Assembly (NCBI RefSeq): GCF_022568835.1
Contig: NZ_JAKZHV010000009.1
Span: 62,001-126,000 of the forward strand
Source of the DNA: Arsenicicoccus piscis
Lineage (GTDB): Bacteria; Actinomycetota; Actinomycetes; Actinomycetales; Dermatophilaceae
Direction: 5' to 3'
DNA: 64,000 bases
The position numbers were made by a program, and so were the translations under genes. The notes under the pieces were generated by a model, which saw only the letters and a list, made by a program, of their open reading frames with translations, did no database searches and was not told the DNA's origin. Each line of letters starts with the position of its first letter. Position 1 is the stretch's first letter. This document shows positions 9,790-17,625 of this stretch, piece after piece.

Positions 9790-10916
9790 CTCCTCCGTAC
9801 TCAGGCAACTCCTCCAACCGGTCCTCCGGCGCAGGCCGTGGTGGCAGCGGCGGTGGTCGCGGCGGGTCCGCGGGTCGCGGTGGCTCCGCGGGTCGCGGTG
9901 GCGCTGCTGGTCGTGGCGGCGCCGGCGGTCGCGGTGCCGATGCTGGCGGCGGTCGTAGCGCTGGCGGCAGCGGCGCTGGCCGTGGTGGTCAGGGTGGCCG
10001 TGGTGGCGCCGGCGGTCGTGGCGGCCAGGGCGGCTACGGCGGCGGCCAGGGCGGCGGCCGGCCTCAGCGTCCCGGCCGCCCCGGCGGCGTGGGTGGTGTC
10101 GGCGGTCCAGGGGCGCGTCGTCGTCCCGACCAGCAGCGGCCGGGCCGCCGCGCGCCGGAGCCGACCCCCCAGGTCGACGTGCACAACCCCGACGGCATCC
10201 GCCTGCAGAAGCTCCTTGCGCAGGCCGGCATCGGCAGCCGCCGCACCTGCGAGCAGCTGATCGCCGAGGGCCACGTGCAGGTCGACGGCCAGGTCGTCAC
10301 CGACATGGGCATCCGCGTCGACCCCGAGACCCAGCCGGTGCACGTCGACGGCAACCGGGTCATCTTCGACGAGACCAAGCTCTACTTCGCGTTCTACAAG
10401 CCGCTCAACGTCGTGACCTCGATGCACGACGAGCTGGGCCGCGTCGACATCGGCGACTACCTCGGTGAGGGGCGCAAGCAGCGGCTCTTCCACGTCGGTC
10501 GCCTCGACCAGGACACCGAAGGCTTGCTGCTGCTCACCAACGACGGCGAGCTGGCGCACCGGCTGCAGCACCCGGCCTACGGCGTGCCCAAGACCTACGT
10601 CGCGCAGATCCCCGGGCCGGTGCCGCGCGACCTCGGCAAGCAGCTGCGCGAGGGCGTCGAGCTCGACGACGGTCCCGTCGCGGTCGACTCGTTCACCGTG
10701 CTCGACTCCTCGCCCGGCAAGGCGGTCGTCGAGCTGGTCATCCACGAGGGCCGCAAGCACGTCGTGCGTCGCCTGATGGAGGCCGTAGACCGTCCCGTCC
10801 TGGCCCTCGTGCGCACCCAGGTCGGGCCGGTGCGCGTCGGCAACCTCAAGGCGGGCAAGATGCGGCCGCTCACGCGCGACGAGGTCGGGGCGCTCTACCG
10901 CGCCGCCGGGCTGTAG
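9786..10916 (+). CDS. rluB: 23S rRNA pseudouridine synthase, RluB type, with Gly/Arg-rich N terminus
   Basis: The first 125 residues are almost entirely Gly, Arg, Ala and Ser (repeats of GGRGG and GRGGxAG), an RGG-like tail likely to bind RNA. An S4 domain follows (IRLQKLLAQAGIGSRRTCEQLI, residues about 137-160), then the RsuA/RluB catalytic domain with the essential Asp in GRLDQDTEGLLLLTND near residue 240 and the end motif GRKHVVRRL. It modifies helix 89 of 23S rRNA in characterised relatives. It is encoded directly after scpB, a very common actinobacterial arrangement. Confidence 0.9.
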   Translation: MTPPYSGNSSNRSSGAGRGGSGGGRGGSAGRGGSAGRGGAAGRGGAGGRGADAGGGRSAGGSGAGRGGQGGRGGAGGRGGQGGYGGGQGGGRPQRPGRPGGVGGVGGPGARRRPDQQRPGRRAPEPTPQVDVHNPDGIRLQKLLAQAGIGSRRTCEQLIAEGHVQVDGQVVTDMGIRVDPETQPVHVDGNRVIFDETKLYFAFYKPLNVVTSMHDELGRVDIGDYLGEGRKQRLFHVGRLDQDTEGLLLLTNDGELAHRLQHPAYGVPKTYVAQIPGPVPRDLGKQLREGVELDDGPVAVDSFTVLDSSPGKAVVELVIHEGRKHVVRRLMEAVDRPVLALVRTQVGPVRVGNLKAGKMRPLTRDEVGALYRAAGL

Positions 10917-10919
10917 CCC

Positions 10920-12035
10920 GTGGGTGTCCCCTCGGTGCAGCTCGGCCCGACTGCACGGATCGTCGGCACCGGGCTGATCGGCACGTCGCTCGGCCTGGCG
11001 CTGCGCCGTGCCGGCTGGGACGTGTCCCTCACCGATCCGTCGCCCACGGCCGCCGCCCTGGCGCGGGACCTCGGGGCGGGGGAGCTGGCGAGCGCCGACG
11101 ACCACCCCGACCTCGTGGTGGTCGCGGCGCCCCCGGACGTCGTCGCCGACGTAGTGGTGCGCCAGCTCGCCGAGCACCCGGACGCGGTGGTGACCGACGT
11201 GGCTTCGGTCAAATCGGTTGTGCTGCAGGCGATCACGGAGGCAGGTGCCGATCTCGGGCGCTATGTGGGGTCGCACCCGATGGCCGGCCGCGAGCGGTCC
11301 GGCGCCGTGGCCGCGCGCGCCGACCTCTTCGAGGGCCGCGCGTATGTCGTTGTGCCGTCGAAGGATTCGACGCGCAGCGCCGTGGAGCTGGTGCGCCGGC
11401 TCGCCGTCGACATCGGCTGCCAGGTGACCACCATGTCCGCGCGCGAGCACGACGACGCGGTCGCCGCCGTGTCGCACGTGCCGCAGGTGATGGCGAGTCT
11501 GACTGCGGGACGGCTGCGTTCGCTGAGCGAGCACTCGGTTGCGTTGTCCGGCCAGGGGATTCGCGACGTCACCCGGATCGCCGCGAGCGACCCCCAGCTG
11601 TGGACCCAGATCCTCGCGGGCAACGCCGGCGCGGTGCGCTCGGTGCTGCGGGAGGTCTACGACGAGCTGGGGGAGACCCTCGCCGCGCTGGAGGCTCTCG
11701 GTGACGACGATCTGATCCGCAGCGAGGCCGCCCCGGGCGCGCGCAAGGTCCTCGCGTCCCTGATCGCCGACGGCAACGCCGGGCAGGCCAGGATCCCGGG
11801 CAAGCACGGGTCCGCGCCGACGCCGTACGCCACGGTCGTCGTGGTCGTGCCCGACGAGCCGGGTGCCCTCGGTCGGCTCTTCCAGCACATGGGGGAGGCG
11901 GGGATCAACCTTGAGGACCTGCACCTCGAGCACGCGCTCGGCCACCCCGTCGGACTCGCCGAGATCTCGGTGCTGCCCGCGGCCGCCGAGCCGCTGCGCG
12001 AGCAGCTCACCACCCGCGGCTGGCGCGTGCACTGA
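10920..12035 (+). CDS. tyrA: Prephenate dehydrogenase
   Basis: Converts prephenate to 4-hydroxyphenylpyruvate with NAD(P) in tyrosine synthesis. The dinucleotide-binding loop IVGTGLIGTSLG lies near residues 15-26, the catalytic His motif in VGSHPMAGRERSG near 117-129, and HVPQVMASLTAGRL further on. A C-terminal ACT-like domain (VVVVVPDEPGALGRLFQHMG, about residue 305 onward) suggests feedback control by an amino acid. GTG start lies three bases after the rluB stop. The terminal coding bases form the first copy of a 17-bp triplicate repeat. Confidence 0.9.
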   Translation: MGVPSVQLGPTARIVGTGLIGTSLGLALRRAGWDVSLTDPSPTAAALARDLGAGELASADDHPDLVVVAAPPDVVADVVVRQLAEHPDAVVTDVASVKSVVLQAITEAGADLGRYVGSHPMAGRERSGAVAARADLFEGRAYVVVPSKDSTRSAVELVRRLAVDIGCQVTTMSAREHDDAVAAVSHVPQVMASLTAGRLRSLSEHSVALSGQGIRDVTRIAASDPQLWTQILAGNAGAVRSVLREVYDELGETLAALEALGDDDLIRSEAAPGARKVLASLIADGNAGQARIPGKHGSAPTPYATVVVVVPDEPGALGRLFQHMGEAGINLEDLHLEHALGHPVGLAEISVLPAAAEPLREQLTTRGWRVH

Positions 12036-12073
12036 CCCGGCGCGTGCACTGACTCAGCGCGTGCACTGACTTC
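12023..12073. repeat. 17-bp unit in three tandem copies across the tyrA stop
   Basis: The unit GCGCGTGCACTGAC plus three variable bases occurs three times without gaps at 12023, 12040 and 12057. The first copy contains the last codons and the TGA of tyrA, so the stop codon itself has been triplicated. The copies differ only in the three linker bases (CCG, TCA, TTC). Confidence 0.9.
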
Positions 12074-12096
12074 ACCGGCCTGCCGCAGGGCCGGTG
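12073..12096 (+). terminator. Hairpin after tyrA, possible terminator
   Basis: Perfect 8-bp arms CACCGGCC and GGCCGGTG with an 8-base loop lie immediately after the tyrA stop repeats and 28 bases before cmk. There is no T-run, as is common for actinobacterial terminators. It could equally be an attenuating hairpin within one operon. Confidence 0.5.
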
Positions 12097-12124
12097 CGGA
12101 GGCGAGACGCTAGGCTCGGCGTCC

Positions 12125-12874
12125 GTGAGCACCGAGTCCACACCTGAGCCCAGCACCGAGTCCAGCACCCCGCCGAGCCTCGAGCCGGTCCCCGTCGTGG
12201 TCGCGATCGACGGCCCGTCGGGCTCGGGCAAGTCCAGCGTCTCGAAGGCGGTCGCGACGCGGCTCGGCTACGGCTACGTGGACACCGGAGCGATGTATCG
12301 CGCCCTCGCGTGGTACTGCCTCGACCTCGGCCTCGGGCTCACCGACCAGGCCGCCGTCGCCCAGGCCGCCCGGGACCTGCCGCTCGAGCTGGGCACCGAC
12401 CCGAGCGCCCCGACCGTCGTCGTCGGCGGCACGGACGTGAGCGCGGCAATCCGCACCACCGAGATCTCCAGCCGGGTGTCGGCGGTCGCGACCAACCTCG
12501 ACGTCCGCGCCGAGCTGGTGCGCCGCCAGCGCGAGCTGATCGCCGCGGTCGCCGCGAGCCAGGGCGGCGTCGTCGCCGAGGGGCGCGACCTCACCACGGT
12601 CGTCGTGCCGGACGCCACCGTGCGGCTGCTGGTCACGGCCTCCGAGGAGGCCCGGCTCGCCCGGCGCTCCACCGAGCTGCACGGCACGGCCGACGCCGCC
12701 TCCGTCGCCGCCACGCGCGACCAGATCGTGCGCCGCGACAAGGACGACTCGGCCGTCTCGCAGTTCCTCACGGCGGCCCCGGGCGTGACCGTCGTCGACA
12801 CGTCCGATCTGGACTTCGCCGGCTCGGTGCAGGCGGTGCTCGACGAGGTCAACGCCGTCCCGACGACCCGATGA
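12125..12874 (+). CDS. cmk: Cytidylate kinase
   Basis: Phosphorylates CMP and dCMP. The P-loop IDGPSGSGKSS is near residues 28-38, preceded by an 18-residue Ser/Thr/Pro/Glu-rich start. The substrate motif YVDTGAMYRALAWY follows near 52-65, then AVVAEGRDLTTVVVPDA-type residues (EGRD) and the lid arginines RRDKDDS. Length of 249 is slightly long because of the N terminus. GTG start at 12125. The stop overlaps the plsC start (ATGA). The cmk-plsC-der order is conserved in actinobacteria. Confidence 0.93.
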   Translation: MSTESTPEPSTESSTPPSLEPVPVVVAIDGPSGSGKSSVSKAVATRLGYGYVDTGAMYRALAWYCLDLGLGLTDQAAVAQAARDLPLELGTDPSAPTVVVGGTDVSAAIRTTEISSRVSAVATNLDVRAELVRRQRELIAAVAASQGGVVAEGRDLTTVVVPDATVRLLVTASEEARLARRSTELHGTADAASVAATRDQIVRRDKDDSAVSQFLTAAPGVTVVDTSDLDFAGSVQAVLDEVNAVPTTR

Positions 12875-13524
12875 ACGGCACGCTGGCGCAGGCCGAGCGG
12901 GGCACGCACCACGGACGCCTCATCGGTCGCGTCCTCGCGCGGCTCTACCGCGTGCGCGTCGAGGGCGCCGACCGGGTGCCCGCGAGCGGGCCGGTCGTGC
13001 TGGTGTCGAACCACTCGTCCGCCGCGGACGGGCCGCTGCTGTTCACCGTCACGCCGCGTCCGGTGCACTTCCTCATCAAGGTCGAGATGTTCACCGGCCC
13101 GCTGCGGCCCTTCCTGCACCACCTCGCCCAGATCCCCGTAGACCGTTCGCGCGGCGACCGGGCCGCGCTCACCAGCGCGCTGGACGTCCTGCGCCAGGGC
13201 GGCGTCGTCGGGATCTTCCCCGAGGGGACGCGTGGGCAGGGCGACGTCGCCCAGGTGCAGCAGGGTGCTGCGTGGCTGGCCCTGCAGTCCGGTGCCGAGG
13301 TCGTGCCGGTCGCCCTGGTCGGCACCCTCCCGACCCGACGCAACCGGCTGGACCTGCCGCGGCCCGGCTCCCGGTTGCGGGCGGTCTACGGGGAGCCGTT
13401 CCGGGTGTCGGTGACCGACGCCGAGGGGCGCACCGTGCCCGGGCGGGAGCGGCTGCGGCTGGCGTCCGCGCAGGTCCGCGACCACCTGGCCGCGCACGTC
13501 GTCCGAGCGCGCAGCGAGGTCTGA
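12871..13524 (+). CDS. plsC: 1-acylglycerol-3-phosphate acyltransferase family
   Basis: A 217-residue PlsC-fold enzyme that would transfer an acyl group to lysophosphatidic acid or a related acceptor at the inner membrane face. The catalytic H-x4-D motif is NHSSAADGP near residues 46-54, motif II is [10 protein letters not shown], the substrate motif is FPEGTRGQG near 116-124, and the last block is VPVALVGT. It lies between cmk and der with a four-base overlap upstream. The exact acceptor cannot be told from the sequence. Confidence 0.85.
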   Translation: MNGTLAQAERGTHHGRLIGRVLARLYRVRVEGADRVPASGPVVLVSNHSSAADGPLLFTVTPRPVHFLIKVEMFTGPLRPFLHHLAQIPVDRSRGDRAALTSALDVLRQGGVVGIFPEGTRGQGDVAQVQQGAAWLALQSGAEVVPVALVGTLPTRRNRLDLPRPGSRLRAVYGEPFRVSVTDAEGRTVPGRERLRLASAQVRDHLAAHVVRARSEV

Positions 13525-13537
13525 GACAATTGCCGGT

Positions 13538-15100
13538 GTGAACACCGACGAGCACGACCAGCACCACCAGCACGCCGACCAGCAGCATCACCAGCAGCAC
13601 GACCAGCACGAGCACGCAGACGAGCAGCGCACTGACGAGCAGCACACCGACCACGACCAGCTCGAGGCCGGCGTCGAGACGGCGCTGCGCGCGGGCCTGG
13701 AGGACTTCGAGCTGTCCGAGGAGGACCGGCTCCTGCTCGAGCGCGACGCCGACGTCCTGGACGGCGGCGACGCCGAGGGTCCGCTGCCGGTCGTCGCCGT
13801 GGTGGGCCGGCCCAACGTCGGCAAGTCCACCCTGGTCAACCGCATCATCGGCCGCCGCGAGGCCGTGGTCGAGGACGTCCCGGGCGTGACCCGCGACCGC
13901 GTGGCCTACGACGCCGAGTGGGCGGGGCGACGCTTCACCCTCGTCGACACCGGGGGCTGGGAGGTCGACGCTACGGGCATCCACCTGCGCGTCGCTGAGC
14001 AGGCCGAGGTCGCGGTCGAGCTGGCCGACGCGGTGCTCTTCGTCGTCGACGGCACGGTCGGCGCGACCGACACCGACGAGGCCGTCGTCAAGCTGCTGCG
14101 CCGCTCCAAGAAGCCGGTCATCCTGGTGGCAAACAAGGTCGACGACCAGCGCGGCGAGGCCGACGCCGCTGCCCTGTGGGGTCTCGGGCTGGGGGAGCCG
14201 TGGCCGGTCTCGGCGCTGCACGGGCGTGGCTCCGGTGACCTGCTCGACGAGGTGCTCAGCGTGCTGCCTGAGTACTCCCAGGTCGGCGGTGCCTACCAGC
14301 GCGGGGGCCCCCGGCGCGTCGCCCTCGTCGGGCGGCCCAACGTCGGTAAGTCCTCGCTGCTCAACAAGCTGATCGGCTCCGAGCGGGTCGTCGTCGACGA
14401 CGTCGCGGGCACCACGCGTGACCCGGTGGACGAGCTCGTCGAGCTGGGCGGCAAGCTGTGGCGCTTCGTCGACACGGCGGGCATCCGCCGCCGCGTGCAC
14501 CAGACGCGAGGCGCGGACTTCTACGCCTCCCTGCGCACGCAGACCGCCCTGGAGAAGGCCGAGGTCGCCGTCGTGCTCGTCGACGCGTCCGCGCCGATCA
14601 CCGAGCAGGACATCCGCGTCATCCAGCAGGTCGTGGACTCCGGTCGCGCCCTCGTCCTCGCCTACAACAAGTGGGACCTGATGGACGAGGACCGGCGCTA
14701 CTACCTCGAGCGCGAGATCGACCAGGACATGGTCCAGCTCACCTGGGCCCCTCGGGTCAACGTCTCCGCGCGCACCGGTCGTGCCGTAGAGCGGCTGGTC
14801 CCGGCCCTGGAGACCGCGCTCGACTCCTGGGACCGGCGCATCCAGACCGGCCGGCTCAACGCCTTCCTCGGCGAGGTCGTGGCGGCTCACCCGCACCCCG
14901 TGCGCGGTGGCAAGCAGCCCCGCATCCTCTTCGCGACCCAGGCCTCGACCCGCCCGCCGCGCTTCGTCATCTTCGCGTCCGGCTTCATCGAGGCCGGCTA
15001 CCGCCGCTTCCTCGAGCGCAAGCTGCGCGAGGAGTTCGGCTTCGACGGCACCCCGATCGAGATGTCGGTCCGGGTCCGCGAGAAGCGCAAGAAGCGCTGA
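13538..15100 (+). CDS. der: Ribosome biogenesis GTPase Der (EngA) with His-rich N-terminal tail
   Basis: Tandem-GTPase factor for 50S assembly. Two G domains are visible: GRPNVGKST near residues 90-98 with DTGG and NKVD, and GRPNVGKSS near 266-274 with DTAG and NKWD. A KH-like C-terminal domain ends in VREKRKKR. The first 41 residues are extraordinary, made almost only of His, Gln, Asp and Glu with about a dozen histidines. Actinobacterial Der often has an acidic N-terminal extension, but this composition looks metal-binding. GTG start at 13538, 13 bases after plsC. Confidence 0.93.
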   Translation: MNTDEHDQHHQHADQQHHQQHDQHEHADEQRTDEQHTDHDQLEAGVETALRAGLEDFELSEEDRLLLERDADVLDGGDAEGPLPVVAVVGRPNVGKSTLVNRIIGRREAVVEDVPGVTRDRVAYDAEWAGRRFTLVDTGGWEVDATGIHLRVAEQAEVAVELADAVLFVVDGTVGATDTDEAVVKLLRRSKKPVILVANKVDDQRGEADAAALWGLGLGEPWPVSALHGRGSGDLLDEVLSVLPEYSQVGGAYQRGGPRRVALVGRPNVGKSSLLNKLIGSERVVVDDVAGTTRDPVDELVELGGKLWRFVDTAGIRRRVHQTRGADFYASLRTQTALEKAEVAVVLVDASAPITEQDIRVIQQVVDSGRALVLAYNKWDLMDEDRRYYLEREIDQDMVQLTWAPRVNVSARTGRAVERLVPALETALDSWDRRIQTGRLNAFLGEVVAAHPHPVRGGKQPRILFATQASTRPPRFVIFASGFIEAGYRRFLERKLREEFGFDGTPIEMSVRVREKRKKR

Positions 15101-15201
15101 CCGCGGCCCGTCGCTCGGCCTCCGCAAGCGGGTGACCGTCGATTGGGAGCCCGGCCGCTTGGTGCGGTAAGGTTCCTTGTCGCCCGGGTTCGCCTGGGCG
15201 C

Positions 15202-15276
<75 letters not shown>

Positions 15277-15280
15277 GTTT

Positions 15281-15311
15281 GCCCAGGTGGGAGTTGTTCT
15301 CCCGCCTGGGC
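15281..15311 (+). terminator. Strong hairpin just inside attL
   Basis: Arms GCCCAGGTGGGAG and CTCCCGCCTGGGC pair over 13 positions (one G-U) with a 5-base loop. It begins six bases after the tRNA and is likely to terminate tRNA transcription or insulate the element. Confidence 0.6.
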
Positions 15312-15513
15312 ACCATGCTTCCTGACGGCATTGTGACCGCAAGGGTGACCGCTAGATTGTGCCGTGGAGCAGGCCCAGCAGCTCGTGCGATGGCCCCGTG
15401 AATCAGAGGCGGGGCGGTCTCCATGCCTCGCACCCACGGCGATAATGTCGGGAGCCGAGGGGTCCGCAGCGCACGTCCGCGTGCGCGGGCCCAACCTTTG
15501 GACAAGGAGAGGG

Positions 15514-17625
15514 ATGTCTAGGCTTTCAGACCTTCTACGCGCCGCGAAGCAGCTCGACCCGCAGCTCGGCGAGGACCTGGAGACCGAGATCCGTCCGTTG
15601 CAAGAGAGGCTGCCCTTCGGTCTGAACTTCGAGCGGCACGCGCCTGAAGCCGTGGAGCTCCCCGGCCACAGAATCCGTAAGACAAGCAAGGTGCGAGTGC
15701 TCCCACCCCGCGGGTCGGCCGAGCAAGGCGACCAGCGTCTGTGGACGGTCGACATGATCGACGGCGACACGGCAACGATCACCTCCCCGAACGGTGCGGG
15801 GGTCGAAACGGTTAGGGCGGCAATCGAGGACCTGGTGCTCGTGGCCGAGTTCCGTGACCGCATCTACCCGGGGCTGCGCCCGGACGCGACGGTTCAGCGC
15901 GGTGGCAACAAACCCTTCCACACAGTCATCAACGGGGAGAACTTCCACGTTCTAGAGCAGCTGACGTTCACACATGAGAGGTCCGTAGACGCGATCTACA
16001 TCGATCCGCCCTACAACTCAGGAGCTCGCGACTGGAAGTACAACAACAACTACGTCGCCGACGATGACCTCTACCGGCACTCAAAATGGCTGGCCTTTAT
16101 GGAGCGTCGTCTCAAGCTCGCCAAGCGGCTACTGAAGCCCGAGGACTCGGTCCTAATCGTAACGATCGATGAGAAGGAGTATCTGCGGCTGGGATTGTTG
16201 CTGGAGCAGACCTTTCCAGAGGCTGAGATTCAAGTGGTCAGTTCACTAATAAACCCCGCTGCATCCGCTCGTCCTGGATCCTTCGGTCGAGTGGACGAGT
16301 ACATCTATTTCGTACGGATGGGCGCAGCCGCAGCAGGTCGTGTGCTGCTTTCTCGCGAGTGGGTTTCTGCCAAGGGGCGAACGCACACTGGTGCGCCACG
16401 CTGGGACATGCTTAGACGCTCTGGTGGCGGAGCGAGGCGGCAGGACTCACCTGGAGGTTTCTACCCTATATATGTAGAGCCGGCTGGCCCGAGGGTCGCC
16501 AAAGTCGGTGCACCCCTTCCTCCCGGTGTGTCGGTTCCCGACCCCATTGAGGGCACGGTTCCTGTGCTGCCGATTCGCAAAGATGGCACAGAAGGCCGGT
16601 GGATGTGGAGTAAGCAGGAGTTCGAGCGTCGTCTCGCCCAGGGCAGAGTGCGTATCAGCGGAAACGAACAGCGTGGATTCGTCGTCTCGATTCTCAAGGA
16701 TGGTGAGTACGCGAAAATCGTGGACGGGGAATACACCCCCTCGGGCAGAGGGCCGGATGGTTCGCTGCGCTTCGAAAAGGAGAACTCCGATCTCGTGCGG
16801 GCGACTCCGGGAACACAATGGCGCATCAGCTCACATGACGCTACCCAGTACGGATCTCGACTGCTCAGAGACTCATTCTTGCCTGGGCGGGAGTTTCCCT
16901 TTCCCAAGTCGCTGTATGCCGTCGAGGACACCCTGAGGTTCTTTGTCCATGACAAGACCGACGCCGTGATCTTGGACTTCTTCTCGGGCTCGGGTACCAC
17001 CGCGCACGCTGTTATGCGACTTAACAAGCAGGACGGCGGCCATCGCCAGTGCATCTCAGTGACCAACAACGAGGTGTCTGCCGACGAGCAGACCAGGCTC
17101 CTTAGACAGGGCCTGAGACCCGGCGATCCCGAGTGGGAGGAGTTGGGCATCTGTGACCACATCACCAAGCCGAGGATCCAGGCCGCCATCACAGGCCTTA
17201 CCCCAGAGGGGAAGCCCATCACAGGCGACTACAAATTTGTAGACGAGTTCCCCATGGCCGACGGCCTCGAGGAGAACGCGGCGTTCTTCACGCTGACCTA
17301 CGAATCCAAATGGCTTGTCGGCGTGGACCGGGCGTTCGCCGCGATCGCCCCGATGCTCTGGTTGCGTGCTGGTGCGACCGGCTCGCGCATCGACTCAATC
17401 GAAGGCGGTTGGGCCTTCGCCGAAAGCTACGGCATCCTGCGTGACCTCGACGACTCCGCGGCGTTTGTAGAAGCGATTCGTGGACGGGAGGGCATCCGTA
17501 TGGCGTACATCGTCACTGACGACGAGGGCCGCTATCAGCAGGTGGCCGACGAGATCCATGGTATCGAAACTGTGCGGCTCTACGAGGACTACCTCCGCAA
17601 CTGTGAGATGACGGGGGACTTCTGA
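15514..17625 (+). CDS. Type III-like adenine-specific DNA methyltransferase (Mod)
   Basis: 703 residues. The order of motifs is that of beta-class N6-adenine or N4-cytosine enzymes: catalytic DPPYNSG near residues 164-170, a long target-recognition region, then the AdoMet-binding motif DFFSGSGTTAHAV near 488-500. It would protect host DNA and give sequence specificity to the restriction subunit encoded next, whose start overlaps its stop (TGATG). AAGGAGAGGG sits directly before the ATG at 15514, although the frame is open to 15364. Codon use is less GC-rich than in the core genes, consistent with transfer. Confidence 0.88.
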   Translation: MSRLSDLLRAAKQLDPQLGEDLETEIRPLQERLPFGLNFERHAPEAVELPGHRIRKTSKVRVLPPRGSAEQGDQRLWTVDMIDGDTATITSPNGAGVETVRAAIEDLVLVAEFRDRIYPGLRPDATVQRGGNKPFHTVINGENFHVLEQLTFTHERSVDAIYIDPPYNSGARDWKYNNNYVADDDLYRHSKWLAFMERRLKLAKRLLKPEDSVLIVTIDEKEYLRLGLLLEQTFPEAEIQVVSSLINPAASARPGSFGRVDEYIYFVRMGAAAAGRVLLSREWVSAKGRTHTGAPRWDMLRRSGGGARRQDSPGGFYPIYVEPAGPRVAKVGAPLPPGVSVPDPIEGTVPVLPIRKDGTEGRWMWSKQEFERRLAQGRVRISGNEQRGFVVSILKDGEYAKIVDGEYTPSGRGPDGSLRFEKENSDLVRATPGTQWRISSHDATQYGSRLLRDSFLPGREFPFPKSLYAVEDTLRFFVHDKTDAVILDFFSGSGTTAHAVMRLNKQDGGHRQCISVTNNEVSADEQTRLLRQGLRPGDPEWEELGICDHITKPRIQAAITGLTPEGKPITGDYKFVDEFPMADGLEENAAFFTLTYESKWLVGVDRAFAAIAPMLWLRAGATGSRIDSIEGGWAFAESYGILRDLDDSAAFVEAIRGREGIRMAYIVTDDEGRYQQVADEIHGIETVRLYEDYLRNCEMTGDF

